From NCBI RefSeq assembly GCF_008330945.1, contig NZ_CP043489.1, positions 1,550,001 through 1,614,000 of the forward strand: DNA of 64,000 bases. Direction: 5' to 3'. Below, piece after piece: positions 7,941 through 16,489 of this stretch. The position numbers and the translations under genes are program-made. Position 1 is the stretch's first letter; every line of letters begins with the position of its first letter. The notes under the pieces are model-generated. The model was not told the origin of the DNA. It was given only the letters and a program-made list of their open reading frames with translations, and ran no database searches. Source of the DNA: Labrys sp. KNU-23. GTDB taxonomy: Bacteria > Pseudomonadota > Alphaproteobacteria > Rhizobiales > Labraceae.

Positions 7941-9029
7941 TCAGTACAGCGGCTCAGGCTCCAGGCTCGAACGCCGCTTGGCCTTGGGCTGGGGGGCCGG
8001 CTCGGGCATGCCACCCATATCCGCCTGCACGGGTTCGGGCTGGATGCGCACCGTAGGAACGGTACGCGACTGGGCTACCATGGGCCGCCGCGGCTTGGCC
8101 GCAGGCGCCGATGCCTCGGCGCCGGACGGTCCCTGCTGGAAGTTGAACTGCGGCTGCGCATTACCACGAGCCGGCGGCAAGGCGATGTGGGAACCATCCT
8201 GCTGGGCTGCGCCGAGATGCACCTTGCCGACGGAACCGCGCGGCCGCACCGGCGGCAGCGCCTCCGGCATCATGCCGGCATCCGGGTCATTCTGGGCAAC
8301 CTGCACGTCAGGCACGGCGCGGCGCTTGGCCGGGCCGAGGCGAGGACGGGTCGGCGGCAGGATGTCGATGACGGGATCGGCCTGCGGGCCGGCATCATCC
8401 TGATAGGCCACGGTCGGCAGGGGCCGGGCGGCGGGCCGCGAATATTTGCGCGGCTGCGGCGAAGGCATCGGCTCGGCAGCAGCCACTGTCGTCGGCAGCG
8501 GCGGCATCTCGGCCTGCGCCATCATCACCGGCGGAGCGGAAGGCGCATCGCCACCGCGGCGGCGCTTCTCATAGAAGGCATTGCCGCCGGCAACGGCCAC
8601 ATAATGCATGTTGTTGTAGGGGTAGGTGTAGCCGGCCGTATGGAAGAAGTGCACATTCTTCGACATGCCGGGATAGCGCTTGCCGCTGATCACCGCGTCG
8701 GCGACGCGGAAGGCACGCTCGCGGCCGGAGTCGTTCATCCTCTTCGTCAGCACGCCCGGGGCGAACTGCACGCGCTGGCCAACCGTGCCGCAGATCGAGC
8801 GCGGATATTTGCCGGACTCGACGCGGTTCATCACCACCGTGCCGACGGCGAGCATGCCGTCATCGCTGGACCGGTTGGATTCGAAATACATGGCACGCGC
8901 CAGACACTCACGCTCATTCGTGGTGCTGGCCACACGCGAGGTCGAAAAGAGGGCGCAGCCGCCAAGAGCCGAGGTTACCGCCGCAATCGCGAGGAAACGC
9001 AGGGCAGATGTGAGGGTTCGTGTCTTCAT
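7941..9029 (-). CDS. SleB-type cell wall hydrolase, lipoprotein with Pro-rich tail
   Basis: Predicted envelope lipoprotein of 362 residues. A signal peptide ends in the lipobox ALGGC with Cys25 as the lipidated residue. Residues about 40-155 form the Hydrolase_2 (SleB) domain (ECLARAMYFESNRSSDDGML, then GTVVMNRVESGKYPRSICGT and the later KNVHFFHTAG), a family of peptidoglycan lytic enzymes; Glu50 in YFESN is in the place of the conserved acidic residue. From about 165 to the end the protein is a basic, Pro-rich, probably unstructured tail containing LPPTRPRLG, LPPVRPRGS and LPPARGN. ATG 9029 is set by the signal peptide; the upstream extension is intergenic. A terminator follows the gene. Confidence 0.88.
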   Translation of the reverse strand: MKTRTLTSALRFLAIAAVTSALGGCALFSTSRVASTTNERECLARAMYFESNRSSDDGMLAVGTVVMNRVESGKYPRSICGTVGQRVQFAPGVLTKRMNDSGRERAFRVADAVISGKRYPGMSKNVHFFHTAGYTYPYNNMHYVAVAGGNAFYEKRRRGGDAPSAPPVMMAQAEMPPLPTTVAAAEPMPSPQPRKYSRPAARPLPTVAYQDDAGPQADPVIDILPPTRPRLGPAKRRAVPDVQVAQNDPDAGMMPEALPPVRPRGSVGKVHLGAAQQDGSHIALPPARGNAQPQFNFQQGPSGAEASAPAAKPRRPMVAQSRTVPTVRIQPEPVQADMGGMPEPAPQPKAKRRSSLEPEPLY

Positions 9030-9208
9030 GCGCTCGTTGTGCGTTGAGAAAGTTAACGACCGGTAATCATTTTTGTGGCGGAATTGCAACGAGCCTGCAA
9101 AACTTCTCCATAAGGGTGCCTTTTTAACGGGATGGTTACCCGAATCTTGCCAGCCGTGCCCGATTTGCAACACTTTTGGGGCGTCGGAAGCGCCTTTGGT
9201 TAACGGGC

Positions 9209-10246
9209 TCAAGCACTGGATGCCCGCTCGCCGATTTCCTGGCGCAACCATTTGAGCAAGGTCGATATGGTGCGATGGCGCCAGCGCGCTTCGGGCGCGA
9301 TCAGCCAATAGCTGCCCAGCGAGACGTCGGTGTCGAGGAGTTCGACCAGCCGTCCCGCTGCGATGTCCCCGTCCGCCTGCAGACTGGTCGACAGCGCCAC
9401 GCCTTGGCCGGCCAGGGCCGCATCATGGGTGGAGGAGGCCGACCACAGCCACGGCCCCTTCAGCGTGGCGGCCCGGTAGCCGGCGAGACGGAAGAAACGA
9501 TGCCATTGGCTGGCATTGTCTTCATGAATGAGCTTCTGGCCGGCAAGATCGGCGAGGCTCGCAATCGGCGCCTGCGTCGCCAGCCAGGCCGGGCTGGCGA
9601 CGGGAAAGATACGCACGCGCTGGAGCAGCGCAGCCGTCACAGGCGATGCCGGCGCCTCCTCGGCGAAGATGATGGCGGCATCCGCTTCATGCCGGGCGAA
9701 ATCGGGCTGGTCCGAAGTCGCGCGTACCACGATGATCGTATCCCGCAGCACGGCCTGCAGGGCATCGAGCCGTGGCGTGAGCCAGCGGGCCGCGAGGCCC
9801 GGCGCACACCACAGCCGCAACTGGCCGCGCAGGCGCTGGGCCGGCCGCAGTTCCATGGTGACTTCGGCGAGTTGACCGAAAGCCGCAGTCGTCACTTCGA
9901 ACAGCCGGGCACCGGCCTTGGTCAGCCTGACGCCACGCGCCCCGGAGGTAACAAGCTGAAGATCGAACCAGGCTTCCAGGTGGCGCACATGCCGGGACAC
10001 CACGGTATGGCTGACACCGAGCGCTTCGCCGGCCTTGCGCATGGAAGAAAAACGCCCGACCGCCTCGAAGGCCCGGAGCATGGACAAAGGCGGCAGCCGG
10101 CCGCCAAAGGCCGACCCGGCGCCATCGCCGGCATCCTCCTCCTTGGTGCCGGATGCACCTTCGCTCGAAGGCCTGTTGCCTGGACCCGCCACCGCGCCAC
10201 GCCCTTTCGATGCCCGATCCCGCCCCGCATCCCCGCCTACGGCCAT
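9209..10246 (-). CDS. GcvA-like LysR transcriptional regulator
   Basis: DNA-binding regulator of up to 345 residues. The opening of the domain, RLPPLSMLRAFEAVGRFSSM, is the GcvA-type LysR signature, followed by the HTH AGEALGVSHTVVSRHVRHLE and a substrate-binding domain. About 50 residues of low-complexity Gly/Ala/Lys-rich sequence precede the HTH when starting at ATG 10246; the true start may be a later alternative codon, but none is obvious in frame. It is divergent from gabT with 268 bp between, making gabT the likeliest target (inference). The terminal region ASSTHDAALAGQGVALSTSL matches the GcvA-like effector domain. Confidence 0.88.
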   Translation of the reverse strand: MAVGGDAGRDRASKGRGAVAGPGNRPSSEGASGTKEEDAGDGAGSAFGGRLPPLSMLRAFEAVGRFSSMRKAGEALGVSHTVVSRHVRHLEAWFDLQLVTSGARGVRLTKAGARLFEVTTAAFGQLAEVTMELRPAQRLRGQLRLWCAPGLAARWLTPRLDALQAVLRDTIIVVRATSDQPDFARHEADAAIIFAEEAPASPVTAALLQRVRIFPVASPAWLATQAPIASLADLAGQKLIHEDNASQWHRFFRLAGYRAATLKGPWLWSASSTHDAALAGQGVALSTSLQADGDIAAGRLVELLDTDVSLGSYWLIAPEARWRHRTISTLLKWLRQEIGERASSA

Positions 10247-10514
10247 GCGCCGGGTGACTGGTGCCTCAAGGCTTCAGTGGTTACAAATCCGCACCACCGC
10301 GGCAGGCATAAAGCACCTGCCGCCTCGCGGCAAGACGTGGCAGGATTCCAGCCAAGCGCCTGATCAGCCGCAATCCAAGAGCGTCGTCACGGAAAGGCTC
10401 CGAACCGATCGGACAACAGCCCGTCGATGGTCCCGCACGGAGATTGACGAGCCGGTCGCACAGCGCCATAGCATGCGCCCACAGCGCATTGATCAAGCAA
10501 TCGGAGTTCGATCC

Positions 10515-11834
10515 ATGAATGCACCCGCCACCAAGGCGCATGGCGCCAACCGCACCCAGACGGAGGACCTTCTGGAAAGGCGCGCCAGCGTCTTCACGCG
10601 CGGCATGAGCGCGGGCCAACCGGTCTTCGCCGCCAAGGCCAAGAACTCCGAGATCTGGGACGTGGAAGGCCGCCGCTTCATCGATTTCGGCGGCGGCATC
10701 GCCGTGCTCAACACCGGCCATCGCCACCCCACCGTGATGAAGCGGGTGCAGGAGCAGCTCGAGCGCTATACCCATACCTGCCTGATGGTGACGCCCTACG
10801 AGCCGGCCGTTCAGGTCGCCGAGAAGCTCATCGAGATCGCGCCGATCTCCGGCCCCAAGAAGGTGATGCTGGTCACCACCGGCGCCGAGGCCGTCGAGAA
10901 CGCCATCAAGATCGCCCGTGCCCATACCGGCCGTTCCGACGTGGTCGTCTTCAACGGCGCCTTCCATGGCCGTACCCTGCTGGCGATGGCGATGACCGGC
11001 AAGGTCGTGCCCTACAAGACCAAGTTCGGCCCCTTCCCGGGCGGCGTGTGGCGCGTGCCCTATCCGATCGAGCACAAGGGCATTTCGGTCGAGGACACCT
11101 TCGAGGCGCTGAAGTGGCTGTTCAAGACGGATGTCGATCCCAAGAACGTCGCCGCCATCGTGATCGAGCCGGTGCAGGGTGAAGGCGGCTTCTACATCGC
11201 CTCGCCGGAATTCCTCAAGCGCCTGCGCGCCCTGTGCGACGAGCACGGCATCCTGCTGGTCGCCGACGAGATCCAGACCGGCTTCGGCCGTACCGGCAAG
11301 TGGTTCGCCATGGAGCATTCCGGCGTCGAGCCCGATTTGATCACCACTGCCAAGAGCCTGGCCGGCGGCTTCCCCCTCGCCGGCATCGTCGGCAAGGCCG
11401 ATATCATGGATGCGCCGGAGCCCGGCGGCCTCGGCGGCACCTATGCCGGCAACCCGGTGGCCTGCGCCGCCGCGCTCGGCGTGTTCGAGGCCTTCGAGGC
11501 CGAGGATCTGCTGGACAAGTCGGCCAAGCAGGGTGAACTCATCCTCAAGCGCCTCAAGGCGATCAAGCGCAAGAAGACCGGCCGTCCGATCGGTGACATC
11601 CGCGGCCTCGGCGGCATGACGGCGTTCGAGCTCGTCACCAGCCATGGCGGCAACGAGCCCGATCCCGCCGCGGCCAAGGCCCTGGCGGCCGAGTGCCTCG
11701 AGCGCGGCCTCATGATCCTCACCTGCGGCGTCTATGGCGAAACGGTGCGTCTGCTCGCCCCGCTCACCATCCAGCCCAAGGTACTCAAGGAAGGCCTCGA
11801 CATCCTCGAAGCCGCTCTGCTCGGCACCAAGTAA
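10515..11834 (+). CDS. gabT: 4-aminobutyrate--2-oxoglutarate transaminase
   Basis: PLP-dependent class III aminotransferase of 439 residues that transfers the amino group of GABA to 2-oxoglutarate, giving succinate semialdehyde and glutamate. Motifs in order: IDFGGGIAVLNTGHRHP near 56-72, the TTGAEAVENAIKIAR phosphate-binding region at 121-135, FHGRTLLAMAMTG, the cofactor aspartate in DEIQTGFGRTG (Asp251), and the Schiff-base lysine in TTAKSLAGGFPLAG (Lys280). Length matches GabT. ATG 10515 (MNAPATKAHG) is chosen over upstream in-frame starts that run through the regulator's promoter region. Related ornithine and acetylornithine aminotransferases share motifs, but the overall sequence fits GabT best. 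Confidence 0.92.
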   Translation: MNAPATKAHGANRTQTEDLLERRASVFTRGMSAGQPVFAAKAKNSEIWDVEGRRFIDFGGGIAVLNTGHRHPTVMKRVQEQLERYTHTCLMVTPYEPAVQVAEKLIEIAPISGPKKVMLVTTGAEAVENAIKIARAHTGRSDVVVFNGAFHGRTLLAMAMTGKVVPYKTKFGPFPGGVWRVPYPIEHKGISVEDTFEALKWLFKTDVDPKNVAAIVIEPVQGEGGFYIASPEFLKRLRALCDEHGILLVADEIQTGFGRTGKWFAMEHSGVEPDLITTAKSLAGGFPLAGIVGKADIMDAPEPGGLGGTYAGNPVACAAALGVFEAFEAEDLLDKSAKQGELILKRLKAIKRKKTGRPIGDIRGLGGMTAFELVTSHGGNEPDPAAAKALAAECLERGLMILTCGVYGETVRLLAPLTIQPKVLKEGLDILEAALLGTK

Positions 11835-11844
11835 GCCTGCCGCG

Positions 11845-12129
11845 ATGGGCCGTTTGCGGCTCCTCGCCATCACCATCCTGCTGGCGCTCCTCAGCGCCGG
11901 CGGGCCTGCTCTTGCCGAGGTCCGCTTCGGCAGGAACGTCTACATTGGCGGCCATGATTTCTCCCACCGCCGCTACGGATCGGTGCATATCGAGACGACG
12001 ACACGGCGACCGCCCTGGTATGGCTGCCGCTGGTATCGGCCCGGCTCGCACTATCAGGGCCGCCTGATCCGCACGCGCACGCAGATCTGCAATCTCAGGC
12101 AGATCCCTTCTTCGCAAAGACGGCGATAA
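11845..12129 (+). CDS. Small exported protein of unknown function
   Basis: 94 residues beginning with a clear signal peptide (MGRLRLLAITILLALLSAGG, ending PALAEV). The mature part is about 70 residues, basic and rich in Tyr, Arg and His (FGRNVYIGGHDFSHRRYG), with two Cys (WYGCRWY and TQICNLR) that could pair in the periplasm. It starts 10 bp after the gabT stop on the same strand and may be cotranscribed. I do not recognise a characterised family; similar short exported proteins with a GGHDFSHR motif are, from memory, common in Hyphomicrobiales. Confidence 0.72.
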   Translation: MGRLRLLAITILLALLSAGGPALAEVRFGRNVYIGGHDFSHRRYGSVHIETTTRRPPWYGCRWYRPGSHYQGRLIRTRTQICNLRQIPSSQRRR

Positions 12130-12133
12130 GTCC

Positions 12134-12242
12134 CTGGGATCGCAGGCATCCCTGCCTGCATCTTCCCCTCCCCGGCCGCAGCGTTTCCAGGAGCAGACAA
12201 TCGCGACATGCAAGCATGTCGCTGAGATGCCCGCGATCCCAG
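12134..12242. repeat. Three-palindrome cruciform element between convergent genes
   Basis: Outer arms of 17 bases at 12134-12150 and 12226-12242 pair with a single mismatch (CTGGGATCGCAGGCATC against GATGCCCGCGATCCCAG). Inside them are a GCAGGC/GCCTGC hairpin overlapping the left arm and a 9-bp perfect hairpin GCGACATGC-AA-GCATGTCGC at 12203-12222. The element fills the 120-bp gap between a + gene ending at 12129 and a - gene ending at 12250, where it could act as a two-way terminator. Confidence 0.75.
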
Positions 12243-12249
12243 AAAATCC

Positions 12250-13248
12250 CTACACCGTCTCCCACGCGCCGCTCTTTTCCGAGCGGAAGAGCGCATCGAT
12301 GATCTTCATGTTCTGCACGGCGTCGGCCGGCCCATAGGGCAACGTGATCTCGCCGCGGATGGCGGCGGAGAAGGCATCAACCTCCTCGGCATATTGGTCG
12401 ACCGGGGCGATGGTCTCGGCCACCGCCGAGGCGTCGCCGAGCCTGGAGCCGTCGTCGGTATAGACGGTGACGGCCTCGGCCTGCGGAGCGTTGAAGGGGA
12501 TGGTGATCTCGAAGCGCTTTTTGGTGCCGACGATGTCGACCCGCTGCAAAGGCGTGAGCTGTGTCGACACCGTGAACTCGGTACGACGCCCCTCGCCGAA
12601 ATCGAGGATGGCCGAGGCGAGGCGGTCGACGCCCGTCGCCGGATCGCGATCGACCAGGGCAATCACCCGCCGTGGCTCGGCCTCGAAGATGAAGCGGCCG
12701 GCGACAATGGGATAGCAGCCGATGTCGAGGATGCCGCCACCGCCGATGTCGAGCTGGTTGCGGACATTGGCCGGATCGACATTGTAATAGGAGAAGAAGG
12801 CCTGCACGGCCCTGACTTCCCCGAGTTCGCCCGAGCGCGCGGCCTCCCGCGCCCGCAGCCATTGCGGATGGAAGCGCACCATGAAGGCTTCCATCACCAG
12901 CCGGTCGCGCGGCAGCACCAGAAGCTGCGCCGCGTCCTGGGCCGTCAGGCCGATCGGCTTCTCGCACAGCACATGCTTGCCCGCCGCCACGGCCTGCAGG
13001 GTGAGCGGCACATGGAGGTGGTTGGGCAGGGGATTGTAGATGGCATCTATATCCGGATCGGCCAGCAAGGCCTCATAGGAGCCATAGGCCTTGGGAATAC
13101 CGAGCTCCTTGGCGACGGCCTCAGCACGAGCCAGGTCGCGCGAGGCGATGGCGACCGCTTCCGCACCCTTCGCCCGCTGGATGCCCGGTATGACCTTGCC
13201 GGTGCCGATCTTTGCCGTGGATAGGATGCCCCAGCGCGTCTTGGCCAT
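12250..13248 (-). CDS. Gfo/Idh/MocA-family NAD(P)-dependent oxidoreductase
   Basis: Cytoplasmic dehydrogenase of 332 residues acting on a sugar, inositol or related polyol; the substrate is not evident. The N-terminal Rossmann domain starts RWGILSTAKIGTGKVIPGIQ, continues IDAIYNPLPNHLHVPLTLQA, and ends in the family signature GKHVLCEKPIGLTAQDA with the catalytic-region lysine of EKP. The C-terminal half has the typical GGGGILDIGCYPIVAGRFIF. It stands alone, convergent with gabT and its small neighbour across a cruciform repeat, and divergent from the BrnA-like gene. Confidence 0.92.
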   Translation of the reverse strand: MAKTRWGILSTAKIGTGKVIPGIQRAKGAEAVAIASRDLARAEAVAKELGIPKAYGSYEALLADPDIDAIYNPLPNHLHVPLTLQAVAAGKHVLCEKPIGLTAQDAAQLLVLPRDRLVMEAFMVRFHPQWLRAREAARSGELGEVRAVQAFFSYYNVDPANVRNQLDIGGGGILDIGCYPIVAGRFIFEAEPRRVIALVDRDPATGVDRLASAILDFGEGRRTEFTVSTQLTPLQRVDIVGTKKRFEITIPFNAPQAEAVTVYTDDGSRLGDASAVAETIAPVDQYAEEVDAFSAAIRGEITLPYGPADAVQNMKIIDALFRSEKSGAWETV

Positions 13249-13451
13249 CGCGATTCGCTCCCGAGAATAAGTCCGACATATGGATTCGACTCATTCTTGG
13301 CATGGCCAGGGACGGGAGGAAAGACCTGCCGTTGCAGGTGGCGCCGCCCCATCGGTGCCAGCTATGGACTCGACCTGCGAATTGGCGGCAGATAGACAGA
13401 TCCGACCTTTCGGCAACAGAAACACTTTCAGCCCAAGAAATAGTTTTAGCC

Positions 13452-13736
13452 ATGAGCAACAACCGAACACGCCGCCCGGGCGATCCTTGGAAAAATGCCG
13501 AGGCCGTTTTCAAGCCCGCGGCGCCCAAGGCTCCGGCAGCTGCCGCGCCGCGGCCAGCCTTGCCCAATGCCAAGGAACTGGTTTCGCTGCGGATCGACAG
13601 CGACGTGCTGGAGCACTTCCAGGCTGATGGACCCGGGTGGCAGGACCGCATCAATGCGATCCTGCGGGAGGCTTCCGGCGTGGATCAGCAGCCCGGTCTT
13701 CGGCCGGACGAGCTGAATGCTGAGAACGACGGCTGA
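13452..13736 (+). CDS. BrnA-type antitoxin family protein, no BrnT partner nearby
   Basis: 94 residues. The C-terminal half (VSLRIDSDVLEHFQADGPGW followed by QDRINAILREA) matches the ribbon-helix-helix DNA-binding region of BrnA antitoxins, which pair with the RNase toxin BrnT and repress their own operon. The N-terminal 45 residues are Pro/Ala-rich. In type II BrnTA loci brnT lies immediately upstream; here the upstream gene is a divergent dehydrogenase and no small toxin frame is visible, so this is a solitary member that may serve as a plain regulator. Ends 10 bp from the convergent AhpD-like gene. Confidence 0.75.
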   Translation: MSNNRTRRPGDPWKNAEAVFKPAAPKAPAAAAPRPALPNAKELVSLRIDSDVLEHFQADGPGWQDRINAILREASGVDQQPGLRPDELNAENDG

Positions 13737-13746
13737 AGACGCGATC

Positions 13747-14157
13747 TCAGCCCGTCACCAGGAACTCGGGATCGGCCGGAATCTGCATGGCCGTGACCAG
13801 GTGATTGGTCTTGCCGGCCAGGCCGATGATGGCGATGAGCTCGCCATATTGCGCATCATTCATCCCCTTGGCCCGCGCGGCCGCCGTATGGGAATGCACG
13901 CAATATTGGCAGGAATTGGCGGTGGAGACCGCGATATAGATCAGCTCGCGTGTGAGGGGATCGAGCGCACCCTCGCCCACCATCACCGCCTTGACCTCTT
14001 CCCAGGTGCGTTTCAGCAGCACCGGATCATTGGCGAGGCCGCGCCAGAAATTATTGACGAAATCGGATTTGCGCGTCGCCCTGATGTCGTCGAACACCGC
14101 CTTCGCGGCCGGGTTAGCGGCAACCTCGCCGTCGCTGAGAAGTCTTACGGTGGCCAT
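13747..14157 (-). CDS. AhpD-like / carboxymuconolactone decarboxylase family protein
   Basis: 136 residues with the all-helical CMD fold. The redox motif is TANSCQYCVHSHTAAARAKG: the CxxC pair and downstream His are those of AhpD-type alkylhydroperoxidases, which detoxify peroxides using thiol reductants. No ahpC or peroxiredoxin gene is adjacent, so the electron partner is unknown. ATG 14157 (MATVRLLSDGEV) is preferred; the upstream extension would be translated from the palindromic repeat at 14215. Confidence 0.88.
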   Translation of the reverse strand: MATVRLLSDGEVAANPAAKAVFDDIRATRKSDFVNNFWRGLANDPVLLKRTWEEVKAVMVGEGALDPLTRELIYIAVSTANSCQYCVHSHTAAARAKGMNDAQYGELIAIIGLAGKTNHLVTAMQIPADPEFLVTG

Positions 14158-14214
14158 CTTGTACTCCTGTGCAGATTGCGCGCGTAGCGTAACTATACAA
14201 ACCCTAGCGCGACA

Positions 14215-14310
14215 TTTGTCATTGCCGGGCTTGACCCGGCAACCCAGTCTCTTTTCAGCACAGTGAGCCCTTGGCACCTGGATGCCCGGGTCAAGCCCGG
14301 GCATGACAAA
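14215..14310. repeat. Large palindromic repeat, TTGTCAT/ATGACAA family
   Basis: Arms of about 33 bases at 14215-14247 and 14278-14310 pair with few mismatches: the left begins TTTGTCATTGCCGGGCTTGA and the right ends GTCAAGCCCGGGCATGACAA. The right flank (GTTTCAAT) matches that of the shorter palindrome at 912. It lies between the AhpD-like gene and the end of the sugar-transport operon. Translated fragments of such repeats mimic N-terminal extensions of genes. Confidence 0.8.
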
Positions 14311-14378
14311 AGTAGCGTTTCAATCGCGATATCAGACAGTTACACTCCCGCGCTCCAACCGCTCCAATCATCCACGAC

Positions 14379-15428
14379 CTACCCCAGCCTCTCCCCGCTC
14401 TCGCCATCGAAGAGGTGCAAGGCCCTGTCGTCGAAGCCGATGCCGACCTTTTCGCCGATCTCGCGCTGGAACTCCTTGTCGACCTTCACCGTCACGCTGG
14501 CCGCCCCGCAACGGCAGGTGACCAGCGAATGATCGCCGATCAGCTCGATGGCAAAGACCTCGCCGGCGAACTTGCCGAGATCCGGCTCGGTCACCCGGCA
14601 ATCTTCCGGCCGGATGCCGGCAACCGCGCGTGGCGTCGAACTGACGTTGGTGGTGCTGAAGCCGCCGGCCTCGGAGGAAAAGCGCCCCTCCTTCAACTCG
14701 CCTTCCAGGAAGTTCATCGGGGGAGAGCCGATGAAGCCGGCAACGAAGAGATTGGCGGGCCGGTTGTAGATGGTGGCCGGCGTATCCAGTTGCTGCAGCA
14801 CGCCCTTGTCGAGCAGGGCGACGCGATGGGCCAGCGTCATCGCCTCCACCTGGTCATGGGTGACATAGATGGTGGTGATGCCGAGCTCGTGCTGCATGTG
14901 CTTGAGTTCGGCGCGCATATGGCCGCGCAGCTTGGCGTCGAGATTGGACAGGGGCTCGTCCATCAGGAAGGCGGCGGGACGGCGGATGATGGCCCTTGCG
15001 AGCGCCACGCGCTGGCGCTGGCCGCCGGAGAGCTGGCGCGGCAGGCGGTCGAGCAGATGGTCGAGCTGCACCTGGCGCGCCACATCCTTCACCGCCGCCT
15101 CGATCTCGGCCTTGGGGTGTTTGCGCACCGTGAGAGGATAGGCGATGTTGGCGAATACCGTCTTGTGCGGATAGAGCGCGTAGGACTGGAACACCATGGC
15201 AATGTCGCGATATTTCGGCAGGACATGGGTGACATCGCGCTCGCCGATCCGTACCGAGCCGGAGGTGACCGTCTCCAGCCCCGCGATCATACGCAGGGCC
15301 GTGGTCTTGCCGGAACCGGACGCGCCCAGCAGCACCAGGAATTCGCCGTCCCTGACCTCGAGATCGAGCCCCTTGACGACATCAACCGCGCCGAAGGATT
15401 TGTGGACGTTCTTGAGCGTGACTTGCAT
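14379..15428 (-). CDS. Sugar ABC transporter ATP-binding protein, MalK/UgpC type
   Basis: Cytoplasmic ATPase of 349 residues energising the CUT1 importer encoded upstream. Motifs: Walker A GASGSGKTT, Q-loop MVFQSYALYPHKTVFANIAY, signature LSGGQRQRVALARA, Walker B AFLMDEPLSNLD, and the switch histidine in IYVTHDQVEA. After about residue 240 there is a TOBE-like C-terminal domain (PRAVAGIRPEDCRV) as in MalK and UgpC. It begins 8 bp after the second permease gene, completing a four-gene operon. The substrate is unknown beyond being a carbohydrate. Confidence 0.94.
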   Translation of the reverse strand: MQVTLKNVHKSFGAVDVVKGLDLEVRDGEFLVLLGASGSGKTTALRMIAGLETVTSGSVRIGERDVTHVLPKYRDIAMVFQSYALYPHKTVFANIAYPLTVRKHPKAEIEAAVKDVARQVQLDHLLDRLPRQLSGGQRQRVALARAIIRRPAAFLMDEPLSNLDAKLRGHMRAELKHMQHELGITTIYVTHDQVEAMTLAHRVALLDKGVLQQLDTPATIYNRPANLFVAGFIGSPPMNFLEGELKEGRFSSEAGGFSTTNVSSTPRAVAGIRPEDCRVTEPDLGKFAGEVFAIELIGDHSLVTCRCGAASVTVKVDKEFQREIGEKVGIGFDDRALHLFDGESGERLG

Positions 15429-15436
15429 GGGTGACT

Positions 15437-16489
15437 TCAACCCTTGACGGCGCCGACCATCAGGCCTCGCGCGATATGCTTCTGCAGGAATGCGGCGATC
15501 ACGATGACGGGCACGATCATGATGACGATCAGCACCGACATGTACCACCATTGCGGGCCGCGCGTGGTGTTCTGCGCCGAGACCAGCACCGGCATGGTCT
15601 GCGCATTGGCATTGGAGAGGAACAGGGCCAGGAGATATTCGTTCCAGGCCAGGATCAGCACCAGCATGAAGGTGGCGGCCAGGCCTGAGCGCACCAGCGG
15701 CAGGGCGATGGTGAAGAACACCCGCAGCTTGGAGGCGCCGTCGATCTCGGCGCTCTCCTCCAGGTCCAGCGGGATGCCGGCGAAGAAATCGCGCGTCAGC
15801 CAGACCACGATGGGCAGGTTGACGGCGGTGTAGGTCGAGATCAGCGCGATCTGGGTATCGAGCAGCTTCAGGTTCTGGAACATCACGTAGATCGGCAGCA
15901 CGGCGACGATCGGCGGCATGATGCGGTTGGAAATCATCCAGAATTCGATGTCGTTGTTGCCGAGCGCCGCCTTGAAGCGCCGGCCGATGGTGCCCAGAAT
16001 CATGAAGAACAGCACGAGGGCCGCCACCACCGCCGCCGGCCAGGGCACGGCAAACACGGAAACGGCGACGATGACGCCGGCGGCCAGCACGATGAAGGCG
16101 ATGATCGCCGCGAGCTTGACCTGGAAGCGGATGCGCACCAGGGCATAGGCGGCGAGCGAACCGATGATCAGGGCCAGGACGGTACTCACCAGCGCCACGA
16201 TGATCGAGTTCACATAGGGCCAGAGCGTGTTATTCTGGAACAGCATGAAGTTCCAGGCATCCAGCGTCGGCTGGAAGTCGACGAAGGGCAGGTAGTACGG
16301 GCCGGCATCGACCTGGATCTGCACCTTCAGCGAAGTGACCAGCACCCAATAGAGCGGGAAGAGCACCACGAAGGTCCAGCCCAGCAGCGCGGCATAGGTC
16401 AAGGCCTTCGGGATCGGTGCCAGTTCCTCCAGGCTGCGTCGCTCGAACAGGCGGCGCAGCAAGGGACGGTCGTCAGGAGTTGCACTCAT
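15437..16489 (-). CDS. Sugar ABC transporter permease, MalG/UgpE type, with extra hydrophobic insert
   Basis: Inner-membrane permease of 350 residues, the second of the CUT1 pair. The EAA loop that contacts the ATPase is at about 243-265 (LDLEESAEIDGASKLRVFFT), and the late segment LVLILAWNEYLLALFLSNAN is typical of MalG-like subunits. CUT1 permeases are usually 270-300 residues; here residues about 121-182 form an added region with two hydrophobic segments (AFIVLAAGVIVAVSVFAVPW and VVAALVLFFMILGTIG) between the second and third normal helices. Its start overlaps the stop of the first permease by four bases. Confidence 0.92.
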   Translation of the reverse strand: MSATPDDRPLLRRLFERRSLEELAPIPKALTYAALLGWTFVVLFPLYWVLVTSLKVQIQVDAGPYYLPFVDFQPTLDAWNFMLFQNNTLWPYVNSIIVALVSTVLALIIGSLAAYALVRIRFQVKLAAIIAFIVLAAGVIVAVSVFAVPWPAAVVAALVLFFMILGTIGRRFKAALGNNDIEFWMISNRIMPPIVAVLPIYVMFQNLKLLDTQIALISTYTAVNLPIVVWLTRDFFAGIPLDLEESAEIDGASKLRVFFTIALPLVRSGLAATFMLVLILAWNEYLLALFLSNANAQTMPVLVSAQNTTRGPQWWYMSVLIVIMIVPVIVIAAFLQKHIARGLMVGAVKG

